A DNA stretch of 64,000 nucleotides from Lachnospiraceae bacterium (GTDB taxonomy: Bacteria > Bacillota > Clostridia > Lachnospirales > Lachnospiraceae), in the NCBI GenBank assembly GCA_910575105.1, contig CAJTDK010000003.1, positions 282,673 through 346,672 on the forward strand, given 5' to 3'. Below, one piece after another: positions 16,211 through 26,362 of the stretch. The position numbers and the translations under genes are program-made. The notes under the pieces were generated by a model. It saw nothing but the letters and a program-made list of their open reading frames with translations. It was not told the origin of the DNA and made no database searches. The number at the start of each line of letters is the position of its first letter. Position 1 is the stretch's first letter.

Positions 16211-17266
16211 ATGAAGCAGACGAACGTATTTGGAAAAGCATTTTCAAGTATCGAGCTGGCTTCCTTCTGCGGGCAGGTTGCATTAATCTTAAAATCAGGC
16301 ATCTCGGCTCTGGAAGGGCTTAATATTATGCTGGAGGATACATTTTCCCCTGAAGAAGAACCGGTTTTGATGGCTCTGATCGAAAATATGCAGGAGACAG
16401 GGAGCCTGTATCTGGCGCTTGAGGAGACGAAGCTGTTCCCCTCCTACATGATTCACATGGTGCAGATCGGCGAGGAGACCGGTACTCTCGATGAGGTCAT
16501 GGCGTCTCTTCAGACCCACTATGAGCGGGAGGATGCTGTCAGCAGGAGCATTCGCAGCGCCGTAACCTACCCGATGCTGATGACAGGCATGATGGTGGCT
16601 GTTATCATCGTGCTTCTGGTGAAGGTCATGCCCATCTTTAACCAGGTATTTGTGCAGCTCGGCTCTGAGATGACTGGATTTTCCCGGGTGCTGATGAATA
16701 TGGGGACGGCTATCAACCGCTATTCTATCGTATTTACCGCACTGCTTATCCTAGCGGCGGCGCTGATTCTTTACGGGACCAGGACCCGGTCCGGGCGCAA
16801 TATGTGCAGAGGGCTCGGATACAAATTCGGATTCTCAAAGGCTGTCTACGAGGAGCTTGCCTCCTGCCGGTTCGCCAGCGGCATGGCGCTTACCTTAAGC
16901 AGCGGGCTTAATCCGGAGCGGAGCATGGAGCTTGTTAATGCGCTCAACGACGACCCGTTTTTCCGGAAGAAACTGAACGCCTGCCAGCAGCAGATGAATG
17001 AAGGAAAGGATCTTACGGACGCACTGTTTGCCTCCGGCATCTTCACGGGGATGTATGCGCGTATGGCGTCCATAGGTGCCAAGACCGGCTCCATGGACCA
17101 GGTGATGGATACGATTGCCTCCCTTTATCAGGACAATATCGACAACCGGATGAACAATATCCTTGCTACGCTGGAGCCTACGCTGGTCATTCTTCTATCC
17201 CTGATCGTGGGCGTGATCCTTCTGTCGGTTATGCTGCCGCTCATGGGGATCATGTCGAGCCTTTAA
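16211..17266 (+). CDS. Type II secretion / type IV pilus inner-membrane platform protein (GspF/PilC family)
   Basis: A 351-residue polytopic platform protein with the two repeated GspF domains: the first about residues 10-130 (IELASFCGQVALILKSGISA), the second about 210-335 (LASCRFASGMALTLSSGL), each followed by hydrophobic helices (about 115-150, 160-185, 320-350). In pili and type II systems PilC/GspF contacts the ATPase and extracts or inserts pilin subunits. ATG at 16211 has GGAGG 6 bases away; the ATG two codons upstream directly abuts that site. It precedes four small membrane proteins and a PilT ATPase in one operon. Confidence 0.9.
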   Translation: MKQTNVFGKAFSSIELASFCGQVALILKSGISALEGLNIMLEDTFSPEEEPVLMALIENMQETGSLYLALEETKLFPSYMIHMVQIGEETGTLDEVMASLQTHYEREDAVSRSIRSAVTYPMLMTGMMVAVIIVLLVKVMPIFNQVFVQLGSEMTGFSRVLMNMGTAINRYSIVFTALLILAAALILYGTRTRSGRNMCRGLGYKFGFSKAVYEELASCRFASGMALTLSSGLNPERSMELVNALNDDPFFRKKLNACQQQMNEGKDLTDALFASGIFTGMYARMASIGAKTGSMDQVMDTIASLYQDNIDNRMNNILATLEPTLVILLSLIVGVILLSVMLPLMGIMSSL

Positions 17267-17299
17267 ACATGTCTTTAATGAAGATAAGGAGATTTACAT

Positions 17300-17629
17300 A
17301 TGAGCCGTTTTCAATATCAGAAGCAATCACACAAGCCGTCGGGATTTCTTCTGTCTGTCTGTGTATTTCTGGCTGTTACTGTCATCTTTGTACAGGGACT
17401 TTCCTCCCTGTCGGACAGCACGAAAAGGCGCCAGAAGGAAAGCCTTGAGAATGCCATTACCCGCAGCGTAACTTACTGCTACGCTGTGGAGGGTGTTTAT
17501 CCGGAGAACCTTGACTATCTGAAAAAGAACTACGGGCTGGCCTACGACGAGGACTCGTTTTTCGTTGATTACCACGTTGTCGGCTCCAACGTTCTCCCGG
17601 ATATTACGATTATCGAGAAAGGGGACTAA
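17300..17629 (+). CDS. Small pilin-like membrane protein of the pilus operon
   Basis: A 109-residue protein with a basic N-terminus, one transmembrane helix (about residues 16-37, FLLSVCVFLAVTVIFVQG) and an extracytoplasmic part containing AITRSVTYCYAVEGVYPENL, which resembles the alphaC-to-beta region of pseudopilins (helix followed by YPxxLDYL). It has no canonical prepilin peptidase motif. I do not recognise a named family. Position between PilC and DUF4860 genes suggests a structural or minor pilin-like component. Confidence 0.65.
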   Translation: MSRFQYQKQSHKPSGFLLSVCVFLAVTVIFVQGLSSLSDSTKRRQKESLENAITRSVTYCYAVEGVYPENLDYLKKNYGLAYDEDSFFVDYHVVGSNVLPDITIIEKGD

Positions 17630-17632
17630 GCT

Positions 17633-18121
17633 ATGCGTTTTCGGGTAAAGCAGCGGCATATGATTGATTTTTTATTCCCTGTCGCGTTATTTTTTGTATT
17701 TGCGCTGTCGGCGCTCACCGTGATCTTGCTGGCTACAAGGATCTACCAGTCAACGACGGAGAATTCATCCCTGAATTACACGTCGAAGACCTCTCTGTCC
17801 TATATCTCGGAGAAGATCCACCAGCACGATACGAAGGATATGGTGTCCATCGGAACCTTTGACGGATGCGATGCCCTTGTGTTCAGGCAGGATACCGGAG
17901 ATGCTGCGTATTTTACTTATATTTACTCCTATCAGGGTGAATTGAAGGAGATCTTTTTAAAGGACGGCGCCGAGACGAACGCCGCTGCCGGGCAGACGAT
18001 CCTTAAGATACAGGATTTCTCTGTGGAACAGGTAGCAGACGGCTTGTTCGCCTTCCGGTGTACGGACGAAGCGGGACAGACTGCCTCCGCTGTCATAGGT
18101 ATCCGCAGTAAAATGTCCTGA
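17633..18121 (+). CDS. DUF4860 domain-containing protein
   Basis: A 162-residue protein with a single N-terminal membrane helix (about residues 10-33) and an extracellular domain in which SLSYISEKIHQHDTKDMV and the following beta strands match DUF4860, a family found next to pilus genes in Lachnospiraceae and similar to minor pseudopilins (GspJ-like pattern of helix, then strands). No enzymatic motif. It follows the previous gene by 3 bases, so the two are translationally coupled. Confidence 0.75.
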   Translation: MRFRVKQRHMIDFLFPVALFFVFALSALTVILLATRIYQSTTENSSLNYTSKTSLSYISEKIHQHDTKDMVSIGTFDGCDALVFRQDTGDAAYFTYIYSYQGELKEIFLKDGAETNAAAGQTILKIQDFSVEQVADGLFAFRCTDEAGQTASAVIGIRSKMS

Positions 18122-18177
18122 CCCATCATGCAACTGTTGTTGTAAATATGTTATAGACAGAAAGGAAAACGTTTCTT

Positions 18178-18681
18178 ATGATTCGAAGAAGCAGAGCACA
18201 ATCCTCCAGCCTGTTCCTGATGGAACTGATTCTTGCGATCCTGTTTTTCTCGATTACAAGCGCTGTCTGTGTGCAGTTTTTTGTAAAATCCCATCTTCTG
18301 AGCCGTGAGTCGAAGGCTCTGGCGCAGGCGGTGAATGAATGCACGAATATCGCAGAAATATTCGATGCATCGGAGAGTACCGAAGATGCCGTTTCGTTGT
18401 TAAGGGCTAATTTCCCTGATCTCTCTGCCGGGGCAGAAGCGGACGAAGCGGGCGGCCTATCTCCGGCAGCAGGCGGGAAGGCGCTTGCCACCATGTACTA
18501 TGACGATACATTTTCACCGTGTAAGAAAGAGGATGCCTCCTATACGCTTACAGCGTCGCTCTCGGAAGCGAATCGGATGCAGACAGCAGAGATACGGGTG
18601 ACGGATTCTGACGGCTCCGTAATCTATGAACTGAACACCAGCCACCACAATGCTAGGAGGACAGATGATGAAGAGAGATAA
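18178..18681 (+). CDS. Prepilin-like protein
   Basis: A 167-residue protein whose N-terminus has the geometry of a type IV prepilin: a short basic leader (MIRRSRAQSS), then SLFLMELILAILFFSITSA, in which cleavage after the serine would put Glu at +5 of a hydrophobic helix. The usual Gly at -1 is replaced by Ser. The rest is a hydrophilic domain with an Ala/Gly-rich loop. It overlaps the next gene by 14 bases. Likely a major or minor pilin of the system, but the assignment rests on this motif alone. Confidence 0.65.
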   Translation: MIRRSRAQSSSLFLMELILAILFFSITSAVCVQFFVKSHLLSRESKALAQAVNECTNIAEIFDASESTEDAVSLLRANFPDLSAGAEADEAGGLSPAAGGKALATMYYDDTFSPCKKEDASYTLTASLSEANRMQTAEIRVTDSDGSVIYELNTSHHNARRTDDEER

Positions 18682-19171
18682 ACATGAGACTTCCTTTACC
18701 GCTATCGGTTCTTCTTCGCTTCTGGTCGTATTTCTCGTGCTGTGCCTGGCGACCTTCGCCATACTTTCCCTCTCCAGCGCCAAGAGCGATTACTCATTTT
18801 CGGAGCGGCTGGCAGAGCATAAAAGTAATTACTATGAGGCGTCTTCCCATGCCGAGGCCCTCCTCGCCAATATCGACCAGCTTTTAGAAGAGACCTACAG
18901 ATCGAAACCTATGACCTGGGAGGAATATCTTGATGCCTTAACCTTGGCATTTATGGTTTCAAGCCAGGCTTCCTGCTCGTTCAGCACACAGACGGGCGAA
19001 CCCATCGTTTCCTATCAGATCCAGGTGGACGACAGGCAGACCCTGTTCGTGGAACTTAAGGTGACGAATCCCTTGGAGAAGCCGCATTATTACGAGATCC
19101 TGACCTGGAAGACCGCTCCTTCCAGCCAATGGGAGAGCGATGATACGCTGAATCTTATGCCGATGTCATAA
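18668..19171 (+). CDS. Single-TM membrane protein of the pilus operon
   Basis: A 167-residue protein with one N-terminal membrane helix (about residues 18-40, LLVVFLVLCLATFAILSLSS) followed by an extracytoplasmic domain; its tail NPLEKPHYYEILTWKT suggests a beta-sheet end. No Glu5, so it is not a classical pilin. I chose the second of two adjacent ATGs (18668), 7 bases after AGGAGG. It overlaps the preceding gene, as is usual for subunits made in fixed ratio. Function unknown beyond membership of this operon. Confidence 0.65.
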   Translation: MKRDKHETSFTAIGSSSLLVVFLVLCLATFAILSLSSAKSDYSFSERLAEHKSNYYEASSHAEALLANIDQLLEETYRSKPMTWEEYLDALTLAFMVSSQASCSFSTQTGEPIVSYQIQVDDRQTLFVELKVTNPLEKPHYYEILTWKTAPSSQWESDDTLNLMPMS

Positions 19172-19204
19172 GGCGGCTATTTTAGAAAAAAGGAGATTTT
19201 CAAT

Positions 19205-20260
19205 ATGAATTTACGATCAATCTTAGAAAAGGCAATCGATGAGAAGGCTTCTGATGTATTTATCGTATCCGGCCTTCCGGTGTCCTTCCGCAAGGACGGC
19301 GTAATCGGGCGGGCGGATGATAACCGGCTGCTCCCGCCGGATACGGAGTCTTTGCTGACAGAGATCTATCAGTATGCCTCTGACCGGGATCTTAACATAC
19401 TGACGGACAACGGGGATGACGACTTCTCATTCGCGATACAAGGGCTGTCCCGTTTCCGCGTCAGTGCGTACATGCAGAGGGGCGCCCTGTCCGCCGTGAT
19501 TCGGATCATCACCTTTGACCTGCCAGACTTTAAGAGCCTGGGAATCCCTGAATATATCATCCATCTCGGGGATGCCGGGAAGGGGATGGTACTTGTCACC
19601 GGCCCTGCGGGCAGCGGGAAATCGACGACTCTTGCCTGCATCATCGACCAGATCAACAAGAACCACAAAAAGCACATCATCACGCTGGAGGATCCGCTGG
19701 AATACCTCCACAGGCACGGCAGCAGCATCGTGAGCCAGCGCGAGATCAACGTGGATACAGAGAGCTACGTCACCGCGCTCAGGGCTGCGCTGCGCCAGAG
19801 CCCTGACGTCATACTCCTAGGGGAGATGCGTGATTATGAGACGATTAACGTAGCTATGACTGCTGCCGAGACAGGACACCTTCTTCTGTCCACACTGCAT
19901 ACCATCGGCGCCGCCAATACCATCGACCGTATTATCGACGTATTCCCGGCGAGCCAGCAGCGGCAGATCGCCGTGCAGTTATCCATGACCTTAAGCGCAG
20001 TCGTATCTCAGCAGCTTGTACCGACGGTTGACGGCGGGGTTGCTCCTGCTCTGGAGATCATGACCGTGACCCCCGCCATCCGCAATATGATCCGGGACAA
20101 TAAAGTGCACCAGATTGACGGCATTATCTACTCTTCCATGAAAGAGGATATGATCTCTATGGATGGGTCATTGCTTAATCTGTATAAAGCCGGAACGATC
20201 AGCCGGGATACGGCGCTTAAGTATGCGTCTAATCCAGATATGCTGGGGAAGAAGTTGTGA
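19205..20260 (+). CDS. pilT: PilT family pilus retraction ATPase
   Basis: A 351-residue secretion-superfamily ATPase. Walker A is GPAGSGKST (133-141), the Asp box LEDPLEYLH follows, Walker B is VILLGEMRDYET, the His box is LLLSTLHTIGAANTIDRI, and the C-terminal AIRNMIRDNK matches the AIRNLIRE signature that separates PilT from the assembly ATPase PilB. In type IV pili PilT powers disassembly of the fibre. Here it is the last gene of the operon and no PilB, prepilin peptidase or PilM/N/O gene is near. A strong terminator follows. Confidence 0.92.
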   Translation: MNLRSILEKAIDEKASDVFIVSGLPVSFRKDGVIGRADDNRLLPPDTESLLTEIYQYASDRDLNILTDNGDDDFSFAIQGLSRFRVSAYMQRGALSAVIRIITFDLPDFKSLGIPEYIIHLGDAGKGMVLVTGPAGSGKSTTLACIIDQINKNHKKHIITLEDPLEYLHRHGSSIVSQREINVDTESYVTALRAALRQSPDVILLGEMRDYETINVAMTAAETGHLLLSTLHTIGAANTIDRIIDVFPASQQRQIAVQLSMTLSAVVSQQLVPTVDGGVAPALEIMTVTPAIRNMIRDNKVHQIDGIIYSSMKEDMISMDGSLLNLYKAGTISRDTALKYASNPDMLGKKL

Positions 20261-20292
20261 AAAGGAGAAACATAGGGCAGCAGCCTGATAAG

Positions 20293-20333
20293 ATCAGGGA
20301 GCGGCGATAATACAGCTCCCTGATTTTACTTTT
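20293..20333 (+). terminator. Rho-independent terminator after the pilus operon
   Basis: Perfect 10-bp stem ATCAGGGAGC / GCTCCCTGAT with a 12-base loop and a T-rich tail, 33 bases after the pilT stop. Confidence 0.85.
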
Positions 20334-20371
20334 ATAATCCAGCAATATATAAAAGCGTATTCATCCTCCCC

Positions 20372-21433
20372 CTACTCCTCCTTAAACATCCGAAGGATCA
20401 TATCCACCGACCCCTGTATTCCGTAGCTTGCGCTGTTCACACATAAGTCATAATTCATCGCCTTCCCCCACTCGAGCCCGGTATAGAATTTAAAATACTT
20501 CACATGCTTCTTATCAAGCCTTTTTAGCATCTCTCCCGCCTTCTTTTCAGTCAGTCCCGGATTCACCGCCATCACCCGTCTAAGCCGCTGCTCGAACGGC
20601 GCAGTGATATAGATGCTGATATGGGGAATATTATTATTGGCAAGAATCACATCGGCGCAGCGTCCCATGACCACAAAGTCCTCTTTCTTCGCCATATCAC
20701 AGATAAGCTGGCTCTGGTTGAAGAATACCGCGTCCTTCTTCGGCAGTCCATGGTACCGCCCAAATTCTTTAAATCTCTGCCCGAGCGTCACCTTCTGTTC
20801 CGTCACAAACGCCGGCCGTGTATCTACATACCGGTCCTTATTCTCCTGATCCAGAATATAGGGAAAGCCTCCCTTGTCGTACACATTGTCCCGCTCCGCG
20901 TCAAGGCGCCTTAACACCTCACTGAATATCTCCGCATCATAATAATTGATCTGAAGCTTATCCGCCAGCGTAAACCCAATCTCACTTCCGCCGCTGCCAA
21001 AGGTCCGCCCGATACAGATAACCGTATGGTCATTCTCTGAAAACCGGGTGTTAAGGCTGGTCTTATTAAGCCTTGACCGCTGCTCATTGAGCACGTCTCC
21101 CTCAGCAAAGCTGGTAGGAAGGCGGGTAACCTCTGTCAGAATCTTGTCGTACTCGGTCATCAGCTCCTTTTTCACCTGACGGTTGCGGACCGTACGCGCC
21201 ATATTGCTGATCAGCGCCAGGTCACTGCGCACGATATGCCCCTGGTTGCGGGCAAGCATCTCCCACACCAGCTCATCCACGCACCGGTCTTTATCCTTTG
21301 TGAACACACGCCCGAGGGAAGAGCCGAGATTTTCATATACCTTTGTATCCAGATCATAGATCCGCTCCGCCAGTATGCGGAGCTCCTTTTCATCCGTTTT
21401 CGATGAACGGAGTTCTTCCTGAGTGCAAACCAT
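20372..21433 (-). CDS. Cytidylate kinase-like family protein
   Basis: A 353-residue protein. The C-terminal two thirds (about residues 135-350) look like the cytidylate-kinase-like AAA_26 fold: the P-loop GRTFGSGGSEIGFTLADKL, then IPHISIYITAPFEQRLRRVM, with arginines typical of a lid. The N-terminal 130 residues form a helical extension not found in the classical enzyme. Members of this family occur in many Clostridia with unknown substrate. AGGAGG precedes the ATG. It follows the antiporter gene by 12 bases, so both are probably one transcript. Confidence 0.85.
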   Translation of the reverse strand: MVCTQEELRSSKTDEKELRILAERIYDLDTKVYENLGSSLGRVFTKDKDRCVDELVWEMLARNQGHIVRSDLALISNMARTVRNRQVKKELMTEYDKILTEVTRLPTSFAEGDVLNEQRSRLNKTSLNTRFSENDHTVICIGRTFGSGGSEIGFTLADKLQINYYDAEIFSEVLRRLDAERDNVYDKGGFPYILDQENKDRYVDTRPAFVTEQKVTLGQRFKEFGRYHGLPKKDAVFFNQSQLICDMAKKEDFVVMGRCADVILANNNIPHISIYITAPFEQRLRRVMAVNPGLTEKKAGEMLKRLDKKHVKYFKFYTGLEWGKAMNYDLCVNSASYGIQGSVDMILRMFKEE

Positions 21434-21445
21434 CGAACATACCTC

Positions 21446-22786
21446 CTATAAGAAAAATACAAGCGTATCCAGGATAAATACCGGAACCAGTATACACAGT
21501 GACCACAGGATATACCCAAAGAAGGACGGCATATGGATACCGTTTTCATCAGAAATCGCCTTTACCATGAAGTTCGGCGCATTTCCGATATACGTATTCG
21601 CCCCCATAAATACCGCGCCGCAGGATATCGCCGTCAGCATCCCCACCGGGATCTTCCCGAGAGTCGTGGCAATTCCCTGTGAATAATCCATCGCCCCCGA
21701 AGTCGTCAGGAATACAAGGTACGTCGGCGTGTTGTCAAGGAAGCTTGAAAGGGCCCCCGTCACCCAGAACATCTGCACCGGCCGGGTAAGCCCGAGACTT
21801 CCGCCCACGCTCTTAAGCAGCATCAGCGCCGGCTGCATAGTGATAAAGATCCCGGCAAACAGTACGGCAACCTCCTTGATGGCGCCCCAGGTAAAGTGGT
21901 TCTTCTGGCGGATCTTTTCATCCGTCGTCTTAAAAGATAAAAACGCCGCCAAAAGAATGAGCGCCATCTCGATAAGCGCCGGATAGGTCAGCGTCACCTC
22001 GCCATAGATATGGATACCCTTAACCGCTCCTTCCGCCGTCTTAAACGCCGGAAGATCAGGCAGCATCCCGCTCAAGATAACCGCCGCGACGATCATCACG
22101 ATAAAGATCAGATTATGCAGTCCCCCGATCGAGATTCTCGTCCCCGGCCTGCTGATATCCGGCACGCGCCCTCTGGCGATCTCCCGGCAGTATTTCTTCC
22201 GGTCAACCCAGTAAAAGATGAACAGAAGCACAGTCATATTAAACAAAAGAATCGGGAACAGATGAAGGCTCCAGGAAAACGGCACTCCTCTGGAAAATCC
22301 CATCAGAAGCGGCGGATCCCCGATCGGCGTAAGACATCCCCCGATATTTGACACAAGGAAGATGAAAAATACCATAATATGCTTTCTGTGCCTTCTCCAG
22401 GAATTCATCTTGAGCACCGGGCGGACCATCAGCATGCTGGAGCCCGTCGTCCCGATCAGGCTGGACAGCAGCGTCCCGATCGTAAGCAGGATGATATTGA
22501 CCCTGGGAGAACCGGCAAGGTCTCCCTCCAGAGTAATATTTCCCGATACGCAGAACAGCCCGAACAGCAGCACGATAAAGGGAATATAATCTCCGATGAT
22601 GCACTCCGCCACCACCTCAACGGCCTCACTGGCCCCGAACGAGACGGCGAAAGGAATCACCAGCAGGAGCGACCAGAATCCCACCACCAGCGGCTGATGG
22701 CTCTCCCACCACTCTCCTTTAACAAGCGGCATCACCGCAATACAAAGCAATATACCGATAAATGGTATGCAAAATGCTATATTCAT
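21446..22786 (-). CDS. Sodium/proton antiporter of the NhaD / citrate-transporter (IT) superfamily
   Basis: A 446-residue membrane protein with about 11-12 helices. Landmarks of the NhaD group are GTTGSSMLMVRPVLKMN, the discontinuous-helix motif NIGGCLTPIGDPPLLMGF, and a symmetric second half with SSFLDNTPTYLVFL and FMGANTYIGNAPNFMVK. It would exchange Na+ for H+ at the plasma membrane. The ATG at 22786 follows AAGGGGG; an upstream in-frame start at 22816 lacks a ribosome site. A good promoter lies at 22819-22847. The cytidylate-kinase-like gene follows in the same transcript. Confidence 0.87.
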   Translation of the reverse strand: MNIAFCIPFIGILLCIAVMPLVKGEWWESHQPLVVGFWSLLLVIPFAVSFGASEAVEVVAECIIGDYIPFIVLLFGLFCVSGNITLEGDLAGSPRVNIILLTIGTLLSSLIGTTGSSMLMVRPVLKMNSWRRHRKHIMVFFIFLVSNIGGCLTPIGDPPLLMGFSRGVPFSWSLHLFPILLFNMTVLLFIFYWVDRKKYCREIARGRVPDISRPGTRISIGGLHNLIFIVMIVAAVILSGMLPDLPAFKTAEGAVKGIHIYGEVTLTYPALIEMALILLAAFLSFKTTDEKIRQKNHFTWGAIKEVAVLFAGIFITMQPALMLLKSVGGSLGLTRPVQMFWVTGALSSFLDNTPTYLVFLTTSGAMDYSQGIATTLGKIPVGMLTAISCGAVFMGANTYIGNAPNFMVKAISDENGIHMPSFFGYILWSLCILVPVFILDTLVFFL

Positions 22787-22818
22787 AAAAAAAGCCCCCT
22801 TCATAAAATCCAGCAACT

Positions 22819-22847
22819 ATTTTAATCAGAAAGGCTTTTAAAATCAA
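22819..22847 (-). promoter_or_regulatory. Promoter of the antiporter operon
   Basis: Minus strand TTGATT (22842-22847), 17-base spacer, TAAAAT (22819-22824), 30 bases before the antiporter start. Confidence 0.6.
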
Positions 22848-22906
22848 TATGAAAAACTGTCAGAAAATCTCCGCCAAAAGACAGAAAATGTTAAAAACTG
22901 CACAAA

Positions 22907-25513
22907 TCACTCTGCTCTTCTCATCCGCTCCACTACGCTGACTTTATTCATGCTCCGGTAGCAGATCACCGGAACTAAAAGCACCACGGCGGCCACTGCA
23001 GGGATACACAAAAGCATCGGCGTCACCGTAAGCTTCCAGGTAAAGAAAAAGAAGTTTTCTCCCAAGCTCCTTACCGCTGTCACACTTAAGACCACGCTTA
23101 AGGTCACTGCGCATACAGCCGTATACAGCGCATAATATCCGCCCTCGAAGCACAGCATAGCCTTTAACTGTCCCCCGGTCATCCCCACAGCCTCCATCAT
23201 GGCAAATTCTTGTTTCCTCGACAGCACGGAGGTCACCATTGTATTGACAAAGTTAAGGATTCCGATTGTCGCCAGGATAAACGCCAGCAGGCCGCCCACC
23301 AGGGCATACATATCCTTCTGGGAATCGAACTGCTCCACGATACTCGCCTTAGACGTGTAGGTCAGCTCTTCATTTACATTTTCACAATAATCATCCATCC
23401 ACTTCTCCACATTCTCCTCATACTCCTTATCCACATTGAAAATGGTCCGCATCGGCTGCTGGCCGCCCATCAGATCCAGATACTCCTCTTCCGGCAGGAT
23501 ATAGTCGCAGTTGAACATTCCGAAATGCTGGAATCCGCACGCATGGGGCATATCCGCGACCGCCAGCACTTCGTACTCCCGCGTTTCTCCTGCGTCATTG
23601 GACACCGTGACCTTCTCCCCCGGTTCAAAATATTTAATCCCGCTTGCCTGGCTCATCCCATACCGGGTGGCGATCACATATTTCCCGGTAGAGAATTTCT
23701 CCCAGTCAAGGTCCCCTTCCGGGTTCTCCAGTATTTCCATGATCATCTTCCCGATTCCGTACACTTTGCCGTCGATTCCGGCTCCTTTGCAGTATTCCTC
23801 GATGTCCGGCATACCTTCTGCCGCCCCCATCATCGCTTCATATTCTTCCCTCACCTCCGGGTTGCGGATGATCCGCTCCTCGATCAGCGCATAGGCTTCT
23901 TCCGTAAGGGCCGGGTCCGTTAACTTCATGTAAATATTCCCGACCTCCTCCACACCCTTCTGCCCCTTAAGCGCCTCTAAAAACTCTTCCGTCACGCCGT
24001 CCAGCACGATAGAATCATAATCAACAGACAGATTGTCAAGTGTTGCGTCCGCTACCGAAAAATCACTGACCGTCATATTCGCCACAAATTTATCGATATC
24101 AAACCCCTGGATCAGACTGTAGACGCTGTTAAGGAGCACCAGCGACAGGGAAAGAGAGGCCACAACGATAACGATCTTTTTGCGGTTCCTGCGGATATTC
24201 TGGTATGCCATCGCCCTGGGGCTTACCCGCTTCGTCTTCTTTATCCGGTTTTTCGTCTTTCCCCGAAGCTTCGTCTTCTCCTGGGCCTCATCCGCCCCCT
24301 CGGTAAACCTGACAGCCTCGATGGGCGATACCTTCGAGGCGATCCGGCACGGCCTGATACAGCTTAAGAGCACCGTGATAAAGGAAAATACCGCCGCCCC
24401 GGCAAATATCCATACATTCAGCTCAACTTCCGTATCGATCGTCCCGGCAAAGACCAGCTCGTCCATCACTATCGGAAGCACAAGCTTACCTATCACTGTC
24501 CCGAGGATAAGTCCCACGGGAATCCCATACAATGACAGCATATACGCCTGACGGTACACGACCTTGCGAAGCTGCTTCCCCGTCGTCCCGATGGTCTTAA
24601 GAAGCCCGTAATACTGGATATCCCGGTAGACGTTGATATAGAAAATATTATAAATGATCAGGTATCCCGATGCGATGATTACAAAGACAATCACCGCGAT
24701 CAGCGCCATCGTTGTCAGATCTATCTCTCCGCCCATATACGCCCAGTTAAGCCCTGTGTCTATGTTTTCAGGGAATCCGCAGCGCTTCACCAGCTCTGCT
24801 GCCTGCTTTTCCAGATTAAAGCTGCTCCTAAAGTTAAAATCCGCCATGATCCTTCCGGCGTAATCAGAAGCATCCACATTTATCTCCATAGCAGACGTCT
24901 CCGGCGTCGGAGCCGCCTTGTGGGCATACTCCTCAGACACCGCCACGACCTGCGCCTGTGATATGGTATCCCCCTTAAAGTATCCGCATAGGGTGAATGT
25001 CTTCCTGACCGGCTCTCCTTCATTGATCTTAAGCTCTAAGGTAACCTTTTCCCCGATCTTTTGGGGTATGCCAAGACGCTCTAACACCAGATCGCTGGTT
25101 ACAATCTCATCCTCCTTTTCCGGCATGTGCCCAATCTCCGGATAGCAGAAGGAAAATTTAGCGTCCAGGTCTTCATAAAAGCTCACCTCTGTCCGAAGCT
25201 TCAAAAGCTCCTTATTTACCGCCTCCGCGACTACAATCCGGCAAGAGACTTCCTTAAGCTTTTTATCCTTTTTTACGATATCGTACTCCTTTTGCGTCAG
25301 ATATTTGAAGCCTGCGTGGGCGCTCCCGCCCACCTGACGCATGGTCGATTCCTGCTGCTTTCCCACGATACTGCCGCCCACCGTAAAAAGTGTCGTAAAA
25401 AGGATGGTAGTCAGGGCGATGGCCAGTACCGCGATGATATTCCGGCTCTTTCCGGCCTTTCTCGTCCGGTCGGCGATCCGGTTGATGACCCCTTGATTTC
25501 TAATCTTATTCAT
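22907..25513 (-). CDS. ABC transporter permease, FtsX-like (two MacB/FtsX domains)
   Basis: An 868-residue permease with an N-terminal helix (about 28-48), a large extracellular region, three membrane helices near 265-410, a second set beginning with [20 protein letters not shown] near 465, another long extracellular domain and a final helix trio. This duplicated FtsX layout is that of permeases which, with a MacB/LolD-type ATPase, export peptides or sense and detoxify antimicrobial peptides. The true ATG (25513) overlaps the end of the ATPase gene; the 78 bases upstream in frame are part of that gene. A two-component system lies just beyond the hicAB insertion. Confidence 0.9.
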   Translation of the reverse strand: MNKIRNQGVINRIADRTRKAGKSRNIIAVLAIALTTILFTTLFTVGGSIVGKQQESTMRQVGGSAHAGFKYLTQKEYDIVKKDKKLKEVSCRIVVAEAVNKELLKLRTEVSFYEDLDAKFSFCYPEIGHMPEKEDEIVTSDLVLERLGIPQKIGEKVTLELKINEGEPVRKTFTLCGYFKGDTISQAQVVAVSEEYAHKAAPTPETSAMEINVDASDYAGRIMADFNFRSSFNLEKQAAELVKRCGFPENIDTGLNWAYMGGEIDLTTMALIAVIVFVIIASGYLIIYNIFYINVYRDIQYYGLLKTIGTTGKQLRKVVYRQAYMLSLYGIPVGLILGTVIGKLVLPIVMDELVFAGTIDTEVELNVWIFAGAAVFSFITVLLSCIRPCRIASKVSPIEAVRFTEGADEAQEKTKLRGKTKNRIKKTKRVSPRAMAYQNIRRNRKKIVIVVASLSLSLVLLNSVYSLIQGFDIDKFVANMTVSDFSVADATLDNLSVDYDSIVLDGVTEEFLEALKGQKGVEEVGNIYMKLTDPALTEEAYALIEERIIRNPEVREEYEAMMGAAEGMPDIEEYCKGAGIDGKVYGIGKMIMEILENPEGDLDWEKFSTGKYVIATRYGMSQASGIKYFEPGEKVTVSNDAGETREYEVLAVADMPHACGFQHFGMFNCDYILPEEEYLDLMGGQQPMRTIFNVDKEYEENVEKWMDDYCENVNEELTYTSKASIVEQFDSQKDMYALVGGLLAFILATIGILNFVNTMVTSVLSRKQEFAMMEAVGMTGGQLKAMLCFEGGYYALYTAVCAVTLSVVLSVTAVRSLGENFFFFTWKLTVTPMLLCIPAVAAVVLLVPVICYRSMNKVSVVERMRRAE

Positions 25514-26192
25514 CCCTGTCACCGCCTTCTTCCAGGATCCGCCCGTCTTCGATGCGGATGATCCGGTCGGCCAACTGGGCGATCTCTTCATTGTGGGTGA
25601 TCATGATGATCGTCTGGCCGAATTTCTCCCCAGTCACCTTCAGAAGCCCAAGGACATCCTGGCTCGTCCTGGAATCCAGATTCCCGGTCGGCTCATCCGC
25701 AAGGAGGATCGCCGGCTTGGTGACAAGCGCTCTTGCGATCGCCACCCTCTGCTGCTGTCCGCCGGATAACTGGCTGGGAAGACTAAGAAGCTTTCCCTTA
25801 AGCCCCAGGGCATCTATAATCCTGTCCACATATGCTTTATCTACCGTATTCCCATCAAGCTCTATGGGCAGTACGATATTTTCATACGCATTCAGCACCG
25901 GGACCAGATTATAGCTCTGGAACACGAAGCCGATCTTCCTCCTACGGAATATGCACAGCGCGTCATTCTTAAGTTTTAAGATATTCTTGTCCTCCACATA
26001 TACCTTTCCCGAGGTGGGTCTGTCAAGTCCTCCCAGCATGTGCAGGAGCGTCGATTTCCCGCTGCCGCTCGTTCCCACGATCGCGGTAAACTCTCCCCGC
26101 TCCACCTCCAGATTCACACCGTCCAGCGCTTTTACCTGATTCTCGCCGCTGTCGTAATATTTTTTCAAATCAATTGTTCTTAATACCTTCAT
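25506..26192 (-). CDS. ABC transporter ATP-binding protein (MacB/LolD type)
   Basis: A 228-residue ATPase: Walker [10 protein letters not shown] near residue 41, Q-loop [16 protein letters not shown], signature [16 protein letters not shown], Walker [14 protein letters not shown], and the H-loop THN. Length and signature fit partners of FtsX-like permeases; the permease gene overlaps its last codons. Together they form an exporter of the type controlled by neighbouring sensor kinases, for example in defence against bacteriocins. Confidence 0.95.
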   Translation of the reverse strand: MKVLRTIDLKKYYDSGENQVKALDGVNLEVERGEFTAIVGTSGSGKSTLLHMLGGLDRPTSGKVYVEDKNILKLKNDALCIFRRRKIGFVFQSYNLVPVLNAYENIVLPIELDGNTVDKAYVDRIIDALGLKGKLLSLPSQLSGGQQQRVAIARALVTKPAILLADEPTGNLDSRTSQDVLGLLKVTGEKFGQTIIMITHNEEIAQLADRIIRIEDGRILEEGGDRDE

Positions 26193-26255
26193 GAAAACTC
26201 CCTTCCGCCGTCCGTTATATCATGCCCTGCAAAACAGAAAGATACTTTCCGCGTG

Positions 26256-26285
26256 ATAAAAAAGGACAGCAACCTTTACTGTCCT
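26256..26285 (-). terminator. Terminator downstream of hicAB
   Basis: 7-bp stem AGGACAG / CTGTCCT (26263-26269, 26279-26285) with T6 on the minus strand, 78 bases after the hicB stop and 64 bases before the ABC gene start. It separates hicAB from the exporter genes. Confidence 0.75.
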
Positions 26286-26362
26286 CATTGTATCATCCTG
26301 TTCTTACCGTAAGCTTTCGAGAATCTAACAGATGTGAAAGAATTCTATATAAAGATCTTTAA

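Noticed and set aside
23210..23923. Plus-strand frame of 237 codons opposite the FtsX permease gene
   Set aside because: No recognisable domain, rich in His and Ile from antisense codons; shadow of the permease gene.
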